Position numbers and translations under genes: made by a program. Below, in pieces: positions 45,922-57,237 of a stretch of 64,000 nucleotides of DNA; the stretch's first letter is position 1; every line of letters begins with the position of its first letter. Below the pieces are notes generated by a model. It was not told the DNA's origin. It saw only the letters and a list, made by a program, of their open reading frames with translations, and searched no databases. Origin of the DNA: Alopecurus myosuroides (taxonomy: Eukaryota > Streptophyta > Magnoliopsida > Poales > Poaceae); the NCBI GenBank assembly GCA_028641055.1, contig CM054060.1, positions 56,880,292-56,944,291 of the forward strand, read 5' to 3'.

Positions 45922-47995
45922 TGCTAACGACAACCAACGAGCACGCAGAGTATGAAGACAATATTAGAGCAAGAGGCGTAAATATTGATACGCTTATACA
46001 AGCCAAAAAGACGTCTCGCTCTGAAAAGAAAACCACTCCAGAGGTACAACAAAAGCCCAAAGAAGTAAATGCCGCATTTGGAAAAGACAACTTCGGTAGA
46101 TGGAAAGGCAAAAGCACGGAAAGCAGGGAACCTATCTGCAACTCTAACGAAGAATGTGAAAAGATTAAAGGGGAACCTCGTGTTCATCACACGCAGTTTG
46201 GAAACCAAACCATACAAACCAGCAATGCCGACTTAACAAGCACACGAAGAGAAGCGCTGGAACTAGGAGCAAAGGGAAGAATTCCAAGAGAAAATTCAGC
46301 AAGTAAAAGCTGGAAGCTGAAAAAGACGAAAGTGAGTCTGACACGGACGGCAAAATCCAGGAGCAACAGCGGAAAGGCGAACCCAAATTCTCAAGAGTCG
46401 AAGGACAATGAAACTTAACTTTCCTTGTGACGCCGTTAGCCAAGAAAGTGAAGCGGTCATGGCGAGAAATTAATGCCGTCGTTCCACCACCTCCAAAGTA
46501 CCTCAAGTATTCACAAACGCCAATTATCTGGGATCAGTCTGATCATCCCGGCAATACCCCGGAATCCGGCACACGAGCCTTGATAGTAAGCCCTATAGTG
46601 CAAAACACTAGGCTCAAGAGAGTGCTGATGGACGAAGGGTAAGTATCGATATTATGTACTTGAGTACTCTGAATAAATTGCACCTGTCACAGACCCAACT
46701 CAGGCACAACAATGTATTTTTTTCACGGAATTGTTCCTGGCAGGCAAGCATATTCCCTAGGAGAAATTTCCCTAGAAGTAACATTCGGAAAGGAGGATCA
46801 CTTCCGCTAGGAGATGATTTCGTTTGAAGTATACCATTTGGAAGTGTATACCATGTAATACTCGGGCGTCCGGCTTTCGCCAAATTCATGGCTAGATCGT
46901 GCTACATCTACAACAAGCTTAATATGACAGGGCCAAAAGGTGAAGTAATCACCATTGAAGGAAATTTCAAGCTGGAGATGGCAAACGAGCTTGAGTTGGG
47001 AAATGCTCTTTGTGCCGAGCAGGTAATAAGAAAGGAGGAACTAAAAGATTTGTCTAAGGAGGTATTGCCGATAGAAATGCCGACAGGAAAAGAAAGCCAA
47101 AAGTCGGTCGATAGCTTCAAAGCATTTGAGAATACAAAGCAGGTTATCTTGGACCCCAAAAATCCAACTAAATACGTCGTTGTGGAAACCGGAATGACTG
47201 ACAAATAGGGAAGCGAGCTCATCGAGTTCCTCCGTGATAATGGAGATTTTCACCTGGTGTTCTACTGACATGCCAGTTGTACCCGGGGAACTTGCTGAGC
47301 ACCAATTGAAGGTTATTCCAGGATCAAAACCCGTCAAACATGGTCTCCGTTGTTTTGACGGAAGAAGACGAAAGGCTATTGGCAAGGAAATAATCCGGCT
47401 TTTAGCAACTGATTTTATCCAGGAAGTTATTCATACCGAATTGTCTACTAATTCGGCATTAGTCCGTAAGAAAGAGACTACTGTCCTTAGGATGTGTATA
47501 GATTATACCCGTTTGACCAAACTGTGTCCAAAAGATAGGTTTGCCTTACCGCGAATTAATCAAATAATAGATGTCACTGCTGGCTCTGAACTTTTATGCT
47601 TTTTGGACGCTTATTCAAGGTATTATCAAATACGCATGAAAGAAAAAGACCAGATAAAAAAACTTTTTCATAACGCTGTATGGAATGTATCCTTACATAA
47701 CCATGCCTTTTGGCCTGAAGAAAGCTGGGGCTACATACCAGCGTCGCATGCAAAGATGCTTGCATGACCAAATAGGAAAAAACATCCATGTTTACGTGGA
47801 TGACATTGCCGTCGTTTCCAAGGAAAAGCATATGCTCCTTGAAGATCTACGAGAAACTTTTCATAATCTACGCACTTACAAAATAAAGTTAAATCCATTA
47901 AAGTGCGTATTCAGGGTTTCATCGGGAAAACTTCTAGGTTTTATCGTTTCCCACAGAGGAATCGAAGTAAACCCGAAAAAGATCAAAGTAATCTG
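45922..47995 (+). pseudogene. Ty3/gypsy protease and reverse transcriptase remnant
   Basis: A lysine- and serine-rich gag-like frame (45922-46418) is followed by a decayed protease region (PPPPKYLKYSQTPI, then VLMDEG broken before the expected S-I-N motif, near 46620). Next come linker sequence (46888-47208) and a reverse transcriptase. RT motifs: DYTRLTKLCPKD and FLDAYSRYYQI (47500-47640), TMPFGLKKAGATYQRRM (about 47700) and VYVDDIAVVSKEK (47795). The RT is in two frames, shifted near 47680, and several stops precede it. It is truncated after GFIVSHRGIEVNPKKIK. Integrase and RNase H are missing. Its orientation is opposite to the LTR at 40245, so it is probably a separate fragment. Confidence 0.8.
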
Positions 47996-48906
47996 GGTTA
48001 GTGCAAACACTCATGTACATTAGGCTGATGGGTTTACTAAATCTTCATCATCTGTAATAATCCATGTATACAACCTTTAGGGATCTATGTGTTCATATTC
48101 ACTTACAATAGGATGTGTCTATCCACATAGTTTGGAGTGTCTTTTACTCAAGATGGCTTGAGTAGAACTTTCCCTCATGGTAGAGTTGCAGACCAACAGA
48201 TTTATGTTGAACTACCTTTGACACTGAGGGGTCACTCTTAGGGTCAATCAAAGTCCTTAGGTCACTCTCAACTTGGTCTTTTGATGTCTTTGGAAATATT
48301 CCATCTTGTTGTTGTCTTCCTTGGATTGCAAATATCATGCTACTTCTAACGAAACTCTCATGGTAGGAAATATCTTCCATTGCTTGATACCTCCAAGTTT
48401 GTTTTGATCCTCACCAAAAAAATAGTATGTTTCAGTAACACTAACATAGGTTCATTACGGGATCGTTTACCGCACTCAATGGTCCCATAGTGGATCATGG
48501 CACTCCACATTAGTGGAGGCACGAGGAGAATAAGGTGAGCCATTGGGCGCTTGGAGTGATTGTGACTCCACACCTCGTCAACAGAGATTAGCTTCCATTG
48601 GGAAGTGAACTTCGGGATAAATCATTGTCTCCACATGTCTCGGTTATTTCTATACCCGATCTCTTTACTTATGCAATTTACTTTGTGATAGACATTGAGC
48701 TTGAAGTAACATATAATACTATCACATAGTTGCTTGAATTGTTTAACATAAGTTCTTGGTGCACATAGGTGAACCCAGCTCGTTTAGGTTTTGGCTTGAT
48801 AAATTAAACATTAGTTTTATTCCGCATTTATTCAAGCCTTATCCATAATTATTTTAAAACTCCTATTCACCCCCACCCTCCTCTAGGCGACATCCATATC
48901 CTTTCG
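47996..48906 (+). repeat. Right-hand piece of LTR R
   Basis: 911 bp with no gene. It ends 'cctctaggcgacatcc' then CCTTTCG. Recognition as R rests on the terminal inverted pair with 11007 and the shared 'gtcgg' duplication. Confidence 0.5.
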
Positions 48907-49617
48907 GTCGGAAGAGTGTCGACTGTCATCGAGTTGGGTGCATCGACTCGGTCTTGATTAAGCGAACTCGACGCGGGGCGAACTGTACATGCGGCTGCAA
49001 TGTTCAACCCTCGAGTCCATCTTATCGCGTTAGCGAGGGGTGAATCCATGACAGACAAGAAGATAGACCCGGAAAATCATCAAGATAGCCTTATTTCGCG
49101 AATTGGCCCGTGGTGTCTTATGCGCCCCGTCGAGATGGACAAGTTTGATACGTTGCTTGTCTCCATCCGATTTAATATGCAGTTTGTACGATCGCAACAA
49201 GGAGTAGGACAAAGAAATCCAACAAAGCTTGTTAGGTGCACGGACAGCGCTCTTCGGGTGTGCGACCAACGCTCGTCGGGTGCACGACCAGCGTGTAAGA
49301 TGCTTCTGACTTGGTAGTACATCGAGTGCGCGCATAGCGCTCGTCGGTTGCATGACCAACGCTCGTCGGGTGCACGAACAGCGCTCCCGATGGGAGTAGC
49401 CCCCGAGGCTATGGTCACCTCATAGAGTCAGGCATAGGCTCAACTTGTTTTGAAGCTAACCTCGTGTGTTTGTCTTCTGTTGGCTCACGGAGGATGACAT
49501 GCGTTGAATCCCGGAGGAGGGCACACATTGACTCCCTAATGAGGTTGTGATCATGCTAGACTGGGTGAGTTCTGAGGTTGGTCATTGTTACCCACCCTAT
49601 TTCCCCTTCCATCTCAG
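48907..49617. other. Relic gypsy-type sequence with 22-bp repeats
   Basis: 'tgtcatcgagttgggtgc' and 'actcgacgcgg' relate it to 10957-11006. From 49235 to 49393 a 22-bp unit like 'gggtgcacgaccaacgctcg' + tc occurs in two clusters. A reverse-oriented polypurine-like 'agcctcgggggctac' lies at about 49395-49411 on minus. No gene is seen. Confidence 0.45.
49235..49393. repeat. 22-bp degenerate tandem repeat
   Basis: At least five imperfect units, spaced 22 bp within each cluster, with the core 'gacca(a/g)cgctcgtcgggtgc'. Confidence 0.7.
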
Positions 49618-50209
49618 GAGGCTTTAAAGACTCGGTTCTCTGTGCAAGTCTATCATGCTCTTCACAGGCTTAATGCTGAACTGTTAAGGTGCAAACTCAC
49701 GTGCCTTGGGCCATTGAGGGAGCACAAGGACAAGTTTACAGGGATACTGCAGAGGCTTAAGGACATTGTTTTTCCAATAAAAGCAAGCAGTTGACACACC
49801 CCTCATGTGATCATGTCACTACCATCATATTACTTCGTTTTTTGGGGCTTGATACAATCTGACGGAAGTGGAGAAAACAGTTGAAGAAGTCTTACAGATC
49901 TCATGTTTGCTGAGATGGATGTTTTCATTTACGTCGTGATGACTGCACCAAAAGACAAAGACAAGTGTCAAGTCCACACGAGGTATAAGAGTTATACCAT
50001 TCATTGACATTTTTTTGTCTCAAAGATTTTGGTATTCAAATACTAAAAAAATTCAATTTGCAATTTATTGCAGAGTGAGAAGAAAAATAAGCAAGAGAGG
50101 TGGAAAGCGTGGAAGGCGCAGTGGAAGACGCAATAATGGCGCCATACCAGCCACATCATCTACGGAGTCCAAGTCAATAGAGAGGATAAACACTAGGACC
50201 TCGAAATAA
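49618..50209 (+). pseudogene. Two-exon-like fragment of an unrecognised gene
   Basis: A strong acceptor (ttccccttccatctcag|GAG) opens a 173-nt exon-like frame (49618-49790). It reads EALKTRFSVQVYHALHRLNA, then LLRCKLTCLGPLREHKDKFT and RLKDIVFPIKAS, well mixed and helical in look. A second acceptor (ttattgcag|AGTGAG, 50073) opens a basic tail (SKRGGKRGRRSGRRNN) ending at TAA 50209. Joined phases agree, but the donor after 49790 reads 'cag|ttg' where GT is expected, so splicing would fail. AT-rich sequence typical of a 3' UTR follows. I do not recognise the family. It could be a captured or relic host gene. Confidence 0.4.
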
Positions 50210-52755
50210 TTTTTATTTTGAGTTTGATCATTTTGTAATGAATATTTTATGTTCGTGAACCTTATCAAGTTCAAATTATAAAATATGTGTGGGAATTCTA
50301 ACCATGGGAATTCAAATTTTATGATCCTCTTTATTGTGTTATGTCAATTTATTAGTGTGGGATATTTGATTCAAATTATTACTTAAGTTTGAGTAATAGT
50401 TTTATGACTTGTTAAATAAATTGGAGATAAGTCTTTTATTTGATTTACAAAAGTTGAGAGACTACCTCCAAAATATTTAATAAATCCAAAATCCATCAAA
50501 GTGCTAGGCACTTGTGAATTTCGAAATTCACATGAGGGATGGATGTATCTCAATTGACTTAATTCCATTGAATATCCAATGTGATAAGTTAATCATATTG
50601 ATGAAGTAGGATAGATGAAATAATTGAAGTTTTAATGTTTCATAAAAGTCAGTGGGAGTAACTTTGAATCAAAAATTGAGATCAAATAAATTTGACTGAA
50701 GTGGAAATGACTTAATTGAAATTATAACATGGTTGAGAAAGAAAGTTTTCTTAGTAAAGTTTACTAGTGATAAATTTTGAGAGACTCAAAACTATCGTGA
50801 TAACGAAATTTGCAAGACAAAGATTTAAGAAATGTTATAATTGTCAAATGTCTTCGTGTGAAAAATGTGATAACGTGAAATGAAAATAATTATCAAACCC
50901 ACTAAGAAAATTATTTCTTTTGTTTGTTAAAGTTGGAACCTTGACATTAATTAACTTAGAGTTATTTTAATGATAGTTCCTATTAATCAATATTGCTCAT
51001 GTTTGAAGCATAATCGATTAAAGGGTTTTGCATAAAACTAATATGTTTATTGGTAGTAAATTTCCACTTTAACTCCAAGTATTTTACACAGTGGATAAAG
51101 GAGAAAAGTGTCTTCTCATGATTGAGAGATGGAAATTACATTAAGTTAAGATTGAGAATCTTTGGAGAAATGATTGAATGAAAAGGGCAACATGCAAATG
51201 TTTCCAATTTATCTCCTTATATAGGAATTTATGTATGAGATACATAAAGTTCGAACTAAATTTTTGACAAAGGTCATGTGAGGAATTTGATGTAATATTC
51301 ACTTTGTGATGTAGTCATCAAAATTTGAAGATAATGACCATGTTGTGCAAAACAAAACAAATAAGATAATAGTACTCATATAAATATATGATATTTGTAT
51401 TGTCATATAGATCCATTAAGAAGGGAGATATTTTCGTATACTCCAAGATTTCATATTGAGAGTAACTAGAGTGATTTAAATCACATGAACATGAATATTT
51501 TAGTGAGAAAAACATATACGAATATTATATATTCATAATGCTAGTGTTGATAAACTTGTTTATCAAGTACGAATAAATAATAATGGTGAGTTGAAGACTT
51601 ATCATATCAAATGCTTGGAGCTGTTATTGGATCAATCAATAAATTAATTTGCTAGATGTAATTAATTTTGGATTACTCAAGTGATATAAAATATTACAAG
51701 TATGAGTAATAAGTCAGTTGTGTTGATGAAATAAGATGATCATCTTTTTCATTATATAAAGCGAAGGGACTTAAAAGTCAATGGGAGTTGATTATGATAT
51801 TTTAATTTGGCTATGCCGTATTAAAAGAAAGTTGCCTTATTAAAAGAAAGTTGCCTCATTAAATGATTTAAAAGAGTTTTCAATAAGTTGTTAGAAAGTG
51901 TCTTATAAAATTCAAGATCTATGAGATAGATAAAGAAGTTTAATAAACATGAATATGATGGGTATGCTAAGTGTGATTCTGAAAGAATTTTTGAATTACT
52001 ATGAGATAAAGTATTTTGTCTCAAAAGTAAACATGACATGATATTTTGCAAGAGACTTGACCTTCGTATTCATCAGTGAGCAAAATACAAAGGACTGGAA
52101 TCAAATCATGTTATTTTGTGATCTGGCCAAACCTCACTGTCATAAAGAAAAGCATACCAGAAAGTTTTTCTCAAACAGTTAATAGTTTGTAATTAAACCT
52201 AGGATATGGCAAGAATTTCCCACATAAATATTTCACGGTGGTATTACAAAGTATAAAACTACTCAGTGGGATTTTGTATAGCTGCAAATAATATTGTGAG
52301 GTGTATTCACATATGCATTTGTAGTGGAATTACGAAATCAAATCTTTATTGATTTTAATTCAGATTATGATTCTTCAATTGATAATACTATATGTTGTAT
52401 AATTATCAACATTAGAGTATTATGCGTGGAATCTACAATATAGTACTATGGATGGTTGCAACACAATGTGAGATATTGTGGATTGCAAGTTATTGGATAA
52501 AATTTATTCGACTTAGTGAGGTTTTAAAAGACGGTATGATAATTCATTCGGAGATAATTGAATTATTAATGCTACTACAGACATAGGTTCGCACAATTCC
52601 AATTTCTAATAGATCCAACACAAGTTGATGAGATCAAAAGGTGAAAGATAATGGTCTAAGATACCACATTCATAGTGTGAGTAACAACGAATTTCTATAG
52701 GTGTTACAACATCATACTAACTAGTGTATTATTGACTCTAGTGAAAGTGGGGGTC
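50210..52755 (+). other. AT-rich interior of a non-autonomous copia element
   Basis: 2.5 kb of AT-rich sequence with no frame above 76 codons. It ends in the polypurine tract 'gaaagtgggggtc' followed by a copia-type LTR start. The left edge of this element is not identified, and the first part may be 3' UTR of the fragment at 49618. Confidence 0.5.
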
Positions 52756-53234
52756 TGTTGGAGATATGCCCTAGAGACAATAATATTCAGTTAATATTCT
52801 ATCTCCAAATTTAGAATTAAGTTTATGTCATCATGATACAACCGCTATAGCACTTGAAAAGTAGTTTTTCAAAGGAGAATCTTTGTGCAGGTGTAAAGAC
52901 ATGAGCAAACAAGAGTTCCTAACTATCTCTAAGATTACCTTATGCTTTGTGAGATGATCATATTTTCCTAACATCTTCCTAATCATGGACTTGATTGAAA
53001 AGTATAGAAAAACATAGGAGTTTATTTATAGGGTAACAATAGTACTGAACCGACCCAGGTTTATGTTGTTGCTAAAAGAGCCTAAACAATTATATTGTAT
53101 TTTAGCAAAGTACATAAGAAGTTCTCATTGACTATAATTCCTATACTTTGAGAATATATAGTGACCACACGATCAAAATTTATGCTTTGGATGTCATCTA
53201 CCGTCTTGCCGTAACTAGGGATCATAACGGTGAC

Positions 53235-54630
53235 TGATACGTCATAAATGTATCCTTAATTTCTCATGTTCCATGTTATTTTCATGCCATATGCTACATG
53301 TTTCCTATAGACTTTATGCCATTTTTATCGATTTTCTGGGACTAACCTATTGACAAGATGTCAGAGAGCCAGTTCCTGTTTTCTGCTATTTTTAGTTTCA
53401 GAAAAGTTGTTCTAGAAATATTCTTGGAATTGGAAGATTCAGAAGCCAAAAGTCTTAGAATTCCCGACACGCCCAGAAGTCCAAAGAAGACCCGGATGGG
53501 GGCCCTGGAGCCCCCACACCATGCCTTCGCGCGGGCTAGCCCCGCCCCCACTGGTGGTGTGGACCCCTCTGGCGCCCACCGACCTTGCCCTTTTGCCTAT
53601 ATAATTCCCCCAATGCATAAACCCTAAAACAATCAGCCTTTTTCTGTGAAAAGTTCCGTAGCTCCGCCATCGTCGCTGACAAGTTTCAGGGGACATAAAT
53701 CTCTGTTCTGGCACCCTGTCGGGACGAGAAGTGCTCGACTCCGCCTCCATCTCCATCGCCGGTGCTGACTCCCATGATGAGGAGAGAGTTTTTCTCCCCC
53801 GAGGCTGAGGGCTCTACCGGTAGCTATGTGTTTCATCTCTCTCTCCCATGGTGCGATCCTTATGTTATCATGAGCTTTGTAATATAGTTGAATATGTAGA
53901 TGTACTCTTCATCTGTTATTCTACTCAAGTGTTTTTGTTATTGAGATATCCGTAAACACTTTGATCACGGTGTAAAGGTGACAGTGTGTGCACCGTGTGG
54001 TTTAGCACGATATTTATATCTTGTGTTGGATGACCCTACGAAATTGTGGTGTTTGTCTAGTACCTTCTAGGGTGCTCATAGTGACGGCATGGGGTTAACT
54101 AGACATGGGAATGCGACTTTGAGGAGTGTTGTTTTAGACCTACGCAATGAATTGGTGTGTGTTATTCGACCGGAGAGTGGTTCGGAGTAGCATATCGAAG
54201 AGATGATATTTATGCATTCAATTACGTTATCGTTGTTGAGAGTGTTCACTAGTGAAAGTATGATCCCCAGGCCTTGTTTCTAAGCATTGAAACACCGTTT
54301 ACAATCAAATCTACTACATGTTTGATTGCTTCCATTTTTAGTTCAGATTGCTATTATCACTTATAAACATCCATATTGCTTGTATTTCTCTCTCTCTTCG
54401 CCAAACTAGTGCACCTACACAACTGACAATTGTATTAGGTGTGTTGGGGCACAAGAGACTTCTTGTATTGTAATTCCATGGTTGCTTGAGAGGGATACCT
54501 TTGACCTCTTCCTCCCCGAGTTCGATAAACCTTGGGTAACTCACTTAAGGGAAACTTGCTGTTGTTCTAAAAACCTCTGCACTTGGAGGCGCAACACTGT
54601 CTACAAGAATAGAAGCGTACGTAGACACCA
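53235..54630 (+). repeat. 5' LTR of element F (1396 bp)
   Basis: TGATACGTCATAAATG to GTAGACACCA. The terminal CA is kept although the canonical 'catca' has changed. Confidence 0.85.
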
Positions 54631-54640
54631 AGCTCTTTTC

Positions 54641-54658
54641 TGGCGCTGTTTCCGAGGA
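54641..54658 (+). promoter_or_regulatory. Decayed primer binding site of element F
   Basis: 'tggcgctgtttccgagg' corresponds to TGGCGCCGTTGCCGGGG with several substitutions, at the expected distance from the LTR. Confidence 0.6.
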
Positions 54659-57237
54659 GGTAAGGTAAAAGGTACTCGCATCCTTGGGTGTGAGTGCTCG
54701 AAGTTATTTCCTTTAGATTCTGCATTTACATCTTTGAGTCAAGGCGTTTTATACTTCTGTAGAAACTCCTTTGTATCTTTATTTTCATGTATTAGTTGTG
54801 CCAAGTAAAGTTTCTAGCAAAAGTTGGAGTTGGTTTTGGATTTCTGCTGTCCACCGTAAAAATTCGTATAATTCATAGAAAGATCAAAATGACCTGAAAT
54901 ATTTTGCGCTTATTCCACAGCGAATTATGAAACTTTCTCGTTCTTTCAATTTTTCGATTTGAGCAACTTAAGTGCCCCAAAAAAAATCTTCATTACAGAC
55001 TGTTCTGGTTTTGGCAGATTTTGTCATTTTTCTTACATTTGCTCTTTTACGATGTCAAGTGGATTTATTTGCTTCACGAAGCATCATTGGCTTTAGCTAA
55101 TGTTTAAAAGTATCAATAGAACTTGGCCCCATACAGAACCCATGATTTTTTTATTGTTGCACTAACCCTCTAATGCGAATTACTCTTTGAGTGTGGTGTG
55201 AAGGAAGTTTTCAAGGGTCAAGAGAAGAGGGTGATATAATGTGATCAAGAAGAGTGCAAGGTCAATGCTTGAGGATGCCCCCGTAGTTCATCCCAGCAAA
55301 TTCTAAGAAGACTCAAGCATCTAAGTTTGGGGATGCCCAAGGCATTCCCTTCTTCATCAACAATGTATCATGTCACTTGTAGTGAAATTATATTTTTATT
55401 CGGTCACATCATATGAATTTTACTTGGAGCGTCAGTTATTTTTGCTTTCAGTTTGTTTAGTTTTCTTTGTTGTAGTTTATGGTTGGATCCTATCATACCT
55501 GTTTTGGAGAGAGACACTCTCTATTTTCATTGTTTAGAACACTCTAGTTTTCATTCTTATTGTTCTGTGAGTGTTCACTTTTTGCTGGTACTGCATTTAG
55601 CCCTTGTTTTCATGCATCTCTTTTTCAGAGTTGTTAATTCTAGTCGAGTTATGTTAGTACTCTCTTGTTTCATTGTTGTATCATTTAGAGAGTTTTTGTT
55701 AAAACATATTTTGTATGATGCTTGTTGGGAAAAGAAAGTGCTACATGTGGTAGAATTTATAAACAATGCAAATAGAAGCTTGTATAGACTGTGGCTAGAC
55801 TTTTCATATCATGCTAGATGTTATTTTAATTCTAAAGCCTAGTGGTTATGTTGTAGCATGATTTGTCTCAAATAGCTAAGAGTGTTTAATGTGCCGTTGA
55901 AAGAATCATGAGTTGTTCTTGTCATATTGAAGCATAAATTTGTGGTGTTCTCCTTTGGATGTTTTATTTGGTTGACTTGGCGCATGCTTACACCATGTTT
56001 ATGACTACAAACCAGTAACTTATATCCTCTGTGATCATTTAGTTTTTGAACTTGTAGTACCACTTATGCTTCGATTAATGATGTTTTTGTCGCTATGCAT
56101 GATTATGGCCATTACTGCTCTCTTGATTTGTCACTCCCAGTGTTTGGCTACTCTCCACATGTACTGAGTATGAGCTCTAGTCGTGCATCCAACTCCAAAA
56201 AACCAAAGTATGCCAAATATGTCCACCATATCTACCTACATGTGGTACTTAACCGCCACTCCAAAGTAAATTGTTCATGTGTTACCTTTAAAACTTTCAA
56301 AATTACTCCTGTTTTATGTTCCTGCTTTAACTCATGAGGACGTAAATAGAGAATCTTTATCTCACTTGTAGATTGGATTTCACACCCTGGACTAGTGGCT
56401 TCATATGCTTATCCAATTCATAGAAGAGCTGGTAGCGGGGTGCCCAGCCCCAAATTAATACACAAATTCTCTTCACTATTTTTGCCCCTGATTTATCAGT
56501 CAAAGCATAATTGTGTAAACAAAAGAGAAACAGGAATGACCTTCTACAACAGCTGCGTCCTTCAATAGGAGCCTCTCTCGTGAAGTCTAGTTGGCTTGTG
56601 ACGTATTGTATTTTCTGTTTACCATTCATTCACATAAGCATACACCTTTCATTTTTTTTTTCAATACCTTTGTTTAATAAAATAAAATGCTCTAACACAT
56701 GACTTAATCCCTGCTTCCCTCTGCGAAGGGCCTTTCTTTTTCTTTTATGTTGAGTCTCCATCTTATAACTTTATGCACAGTTGAGAGAGCATAGTTGTCA
56801 TTCCGAGTTTAATGTGCATTTGTCCCTGAAATATTATTAATTGATTCATGATGTGTTATTGTTTGTTCTCAAATTATTTGTTCTAGTCTTCCTCATGAAC
56901 TTTGAAGGTGTCCTGGCATTTATGTTTTGCCCCACTCTTAAGGACAAGCGAAATATCACTTTGCCATGTTTTCTCTATACTTGAAACAAACGTATAACTT
57001 TTGATGCATTATTATTTATGATCTTTTATTTGTGTTACTTCTCATGATGCAAAGTGATTGCTATGTTTATTGTTAAAATTTATTTATCATGCTTGTGTTT
57101 AAAGTACTATGATCTCAACTTACAAATGATTTTACAATTTAGATGATCAAGTTTATGTTGGTAGCATGCCACCTCAGAAATTATTTGTTTTGTCGTTTAC
57201 CTACTCGAGGACGAGTAGGAACTAAGTTTGGGGATGT
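54659..57237 (+). other. Non-coding block of element F
   Basis: It carries the same landmarks as A, B and E: 'ctaagtttggggatgccc' (55321-55338) with a near-perfect hairpin to 55349, 'ggggtgcccagcccc' (56437-56451), 'ccctctgcgaaggg' (56717-56730), and the final 'aagtttggggatgt' at 57224-57237. Short frames here are not conserved among copies. Confidence 0.7.

Larger units (their letters stand above)
11007..48906 (+). repeat. LTR R (probable solo LTR), split in three pieces by later insertions
   Basis: Only 11007-11339, 40047-40244 and 47996-48906 belong to R; everything between is inserted. It starts TGAAAT and ends CCTTTCG, close to the inverted pair TGAAAG/CTTTCA with one substitution at each end. 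'gtcgg' flanks it at 11002-11006 and 48907-48911. Two LTR copies and an internal domain are absent, which suggests a solo LTR. The family is not named here. An unclassified dispersed repeat is the alternative. Confidence 0.5.
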
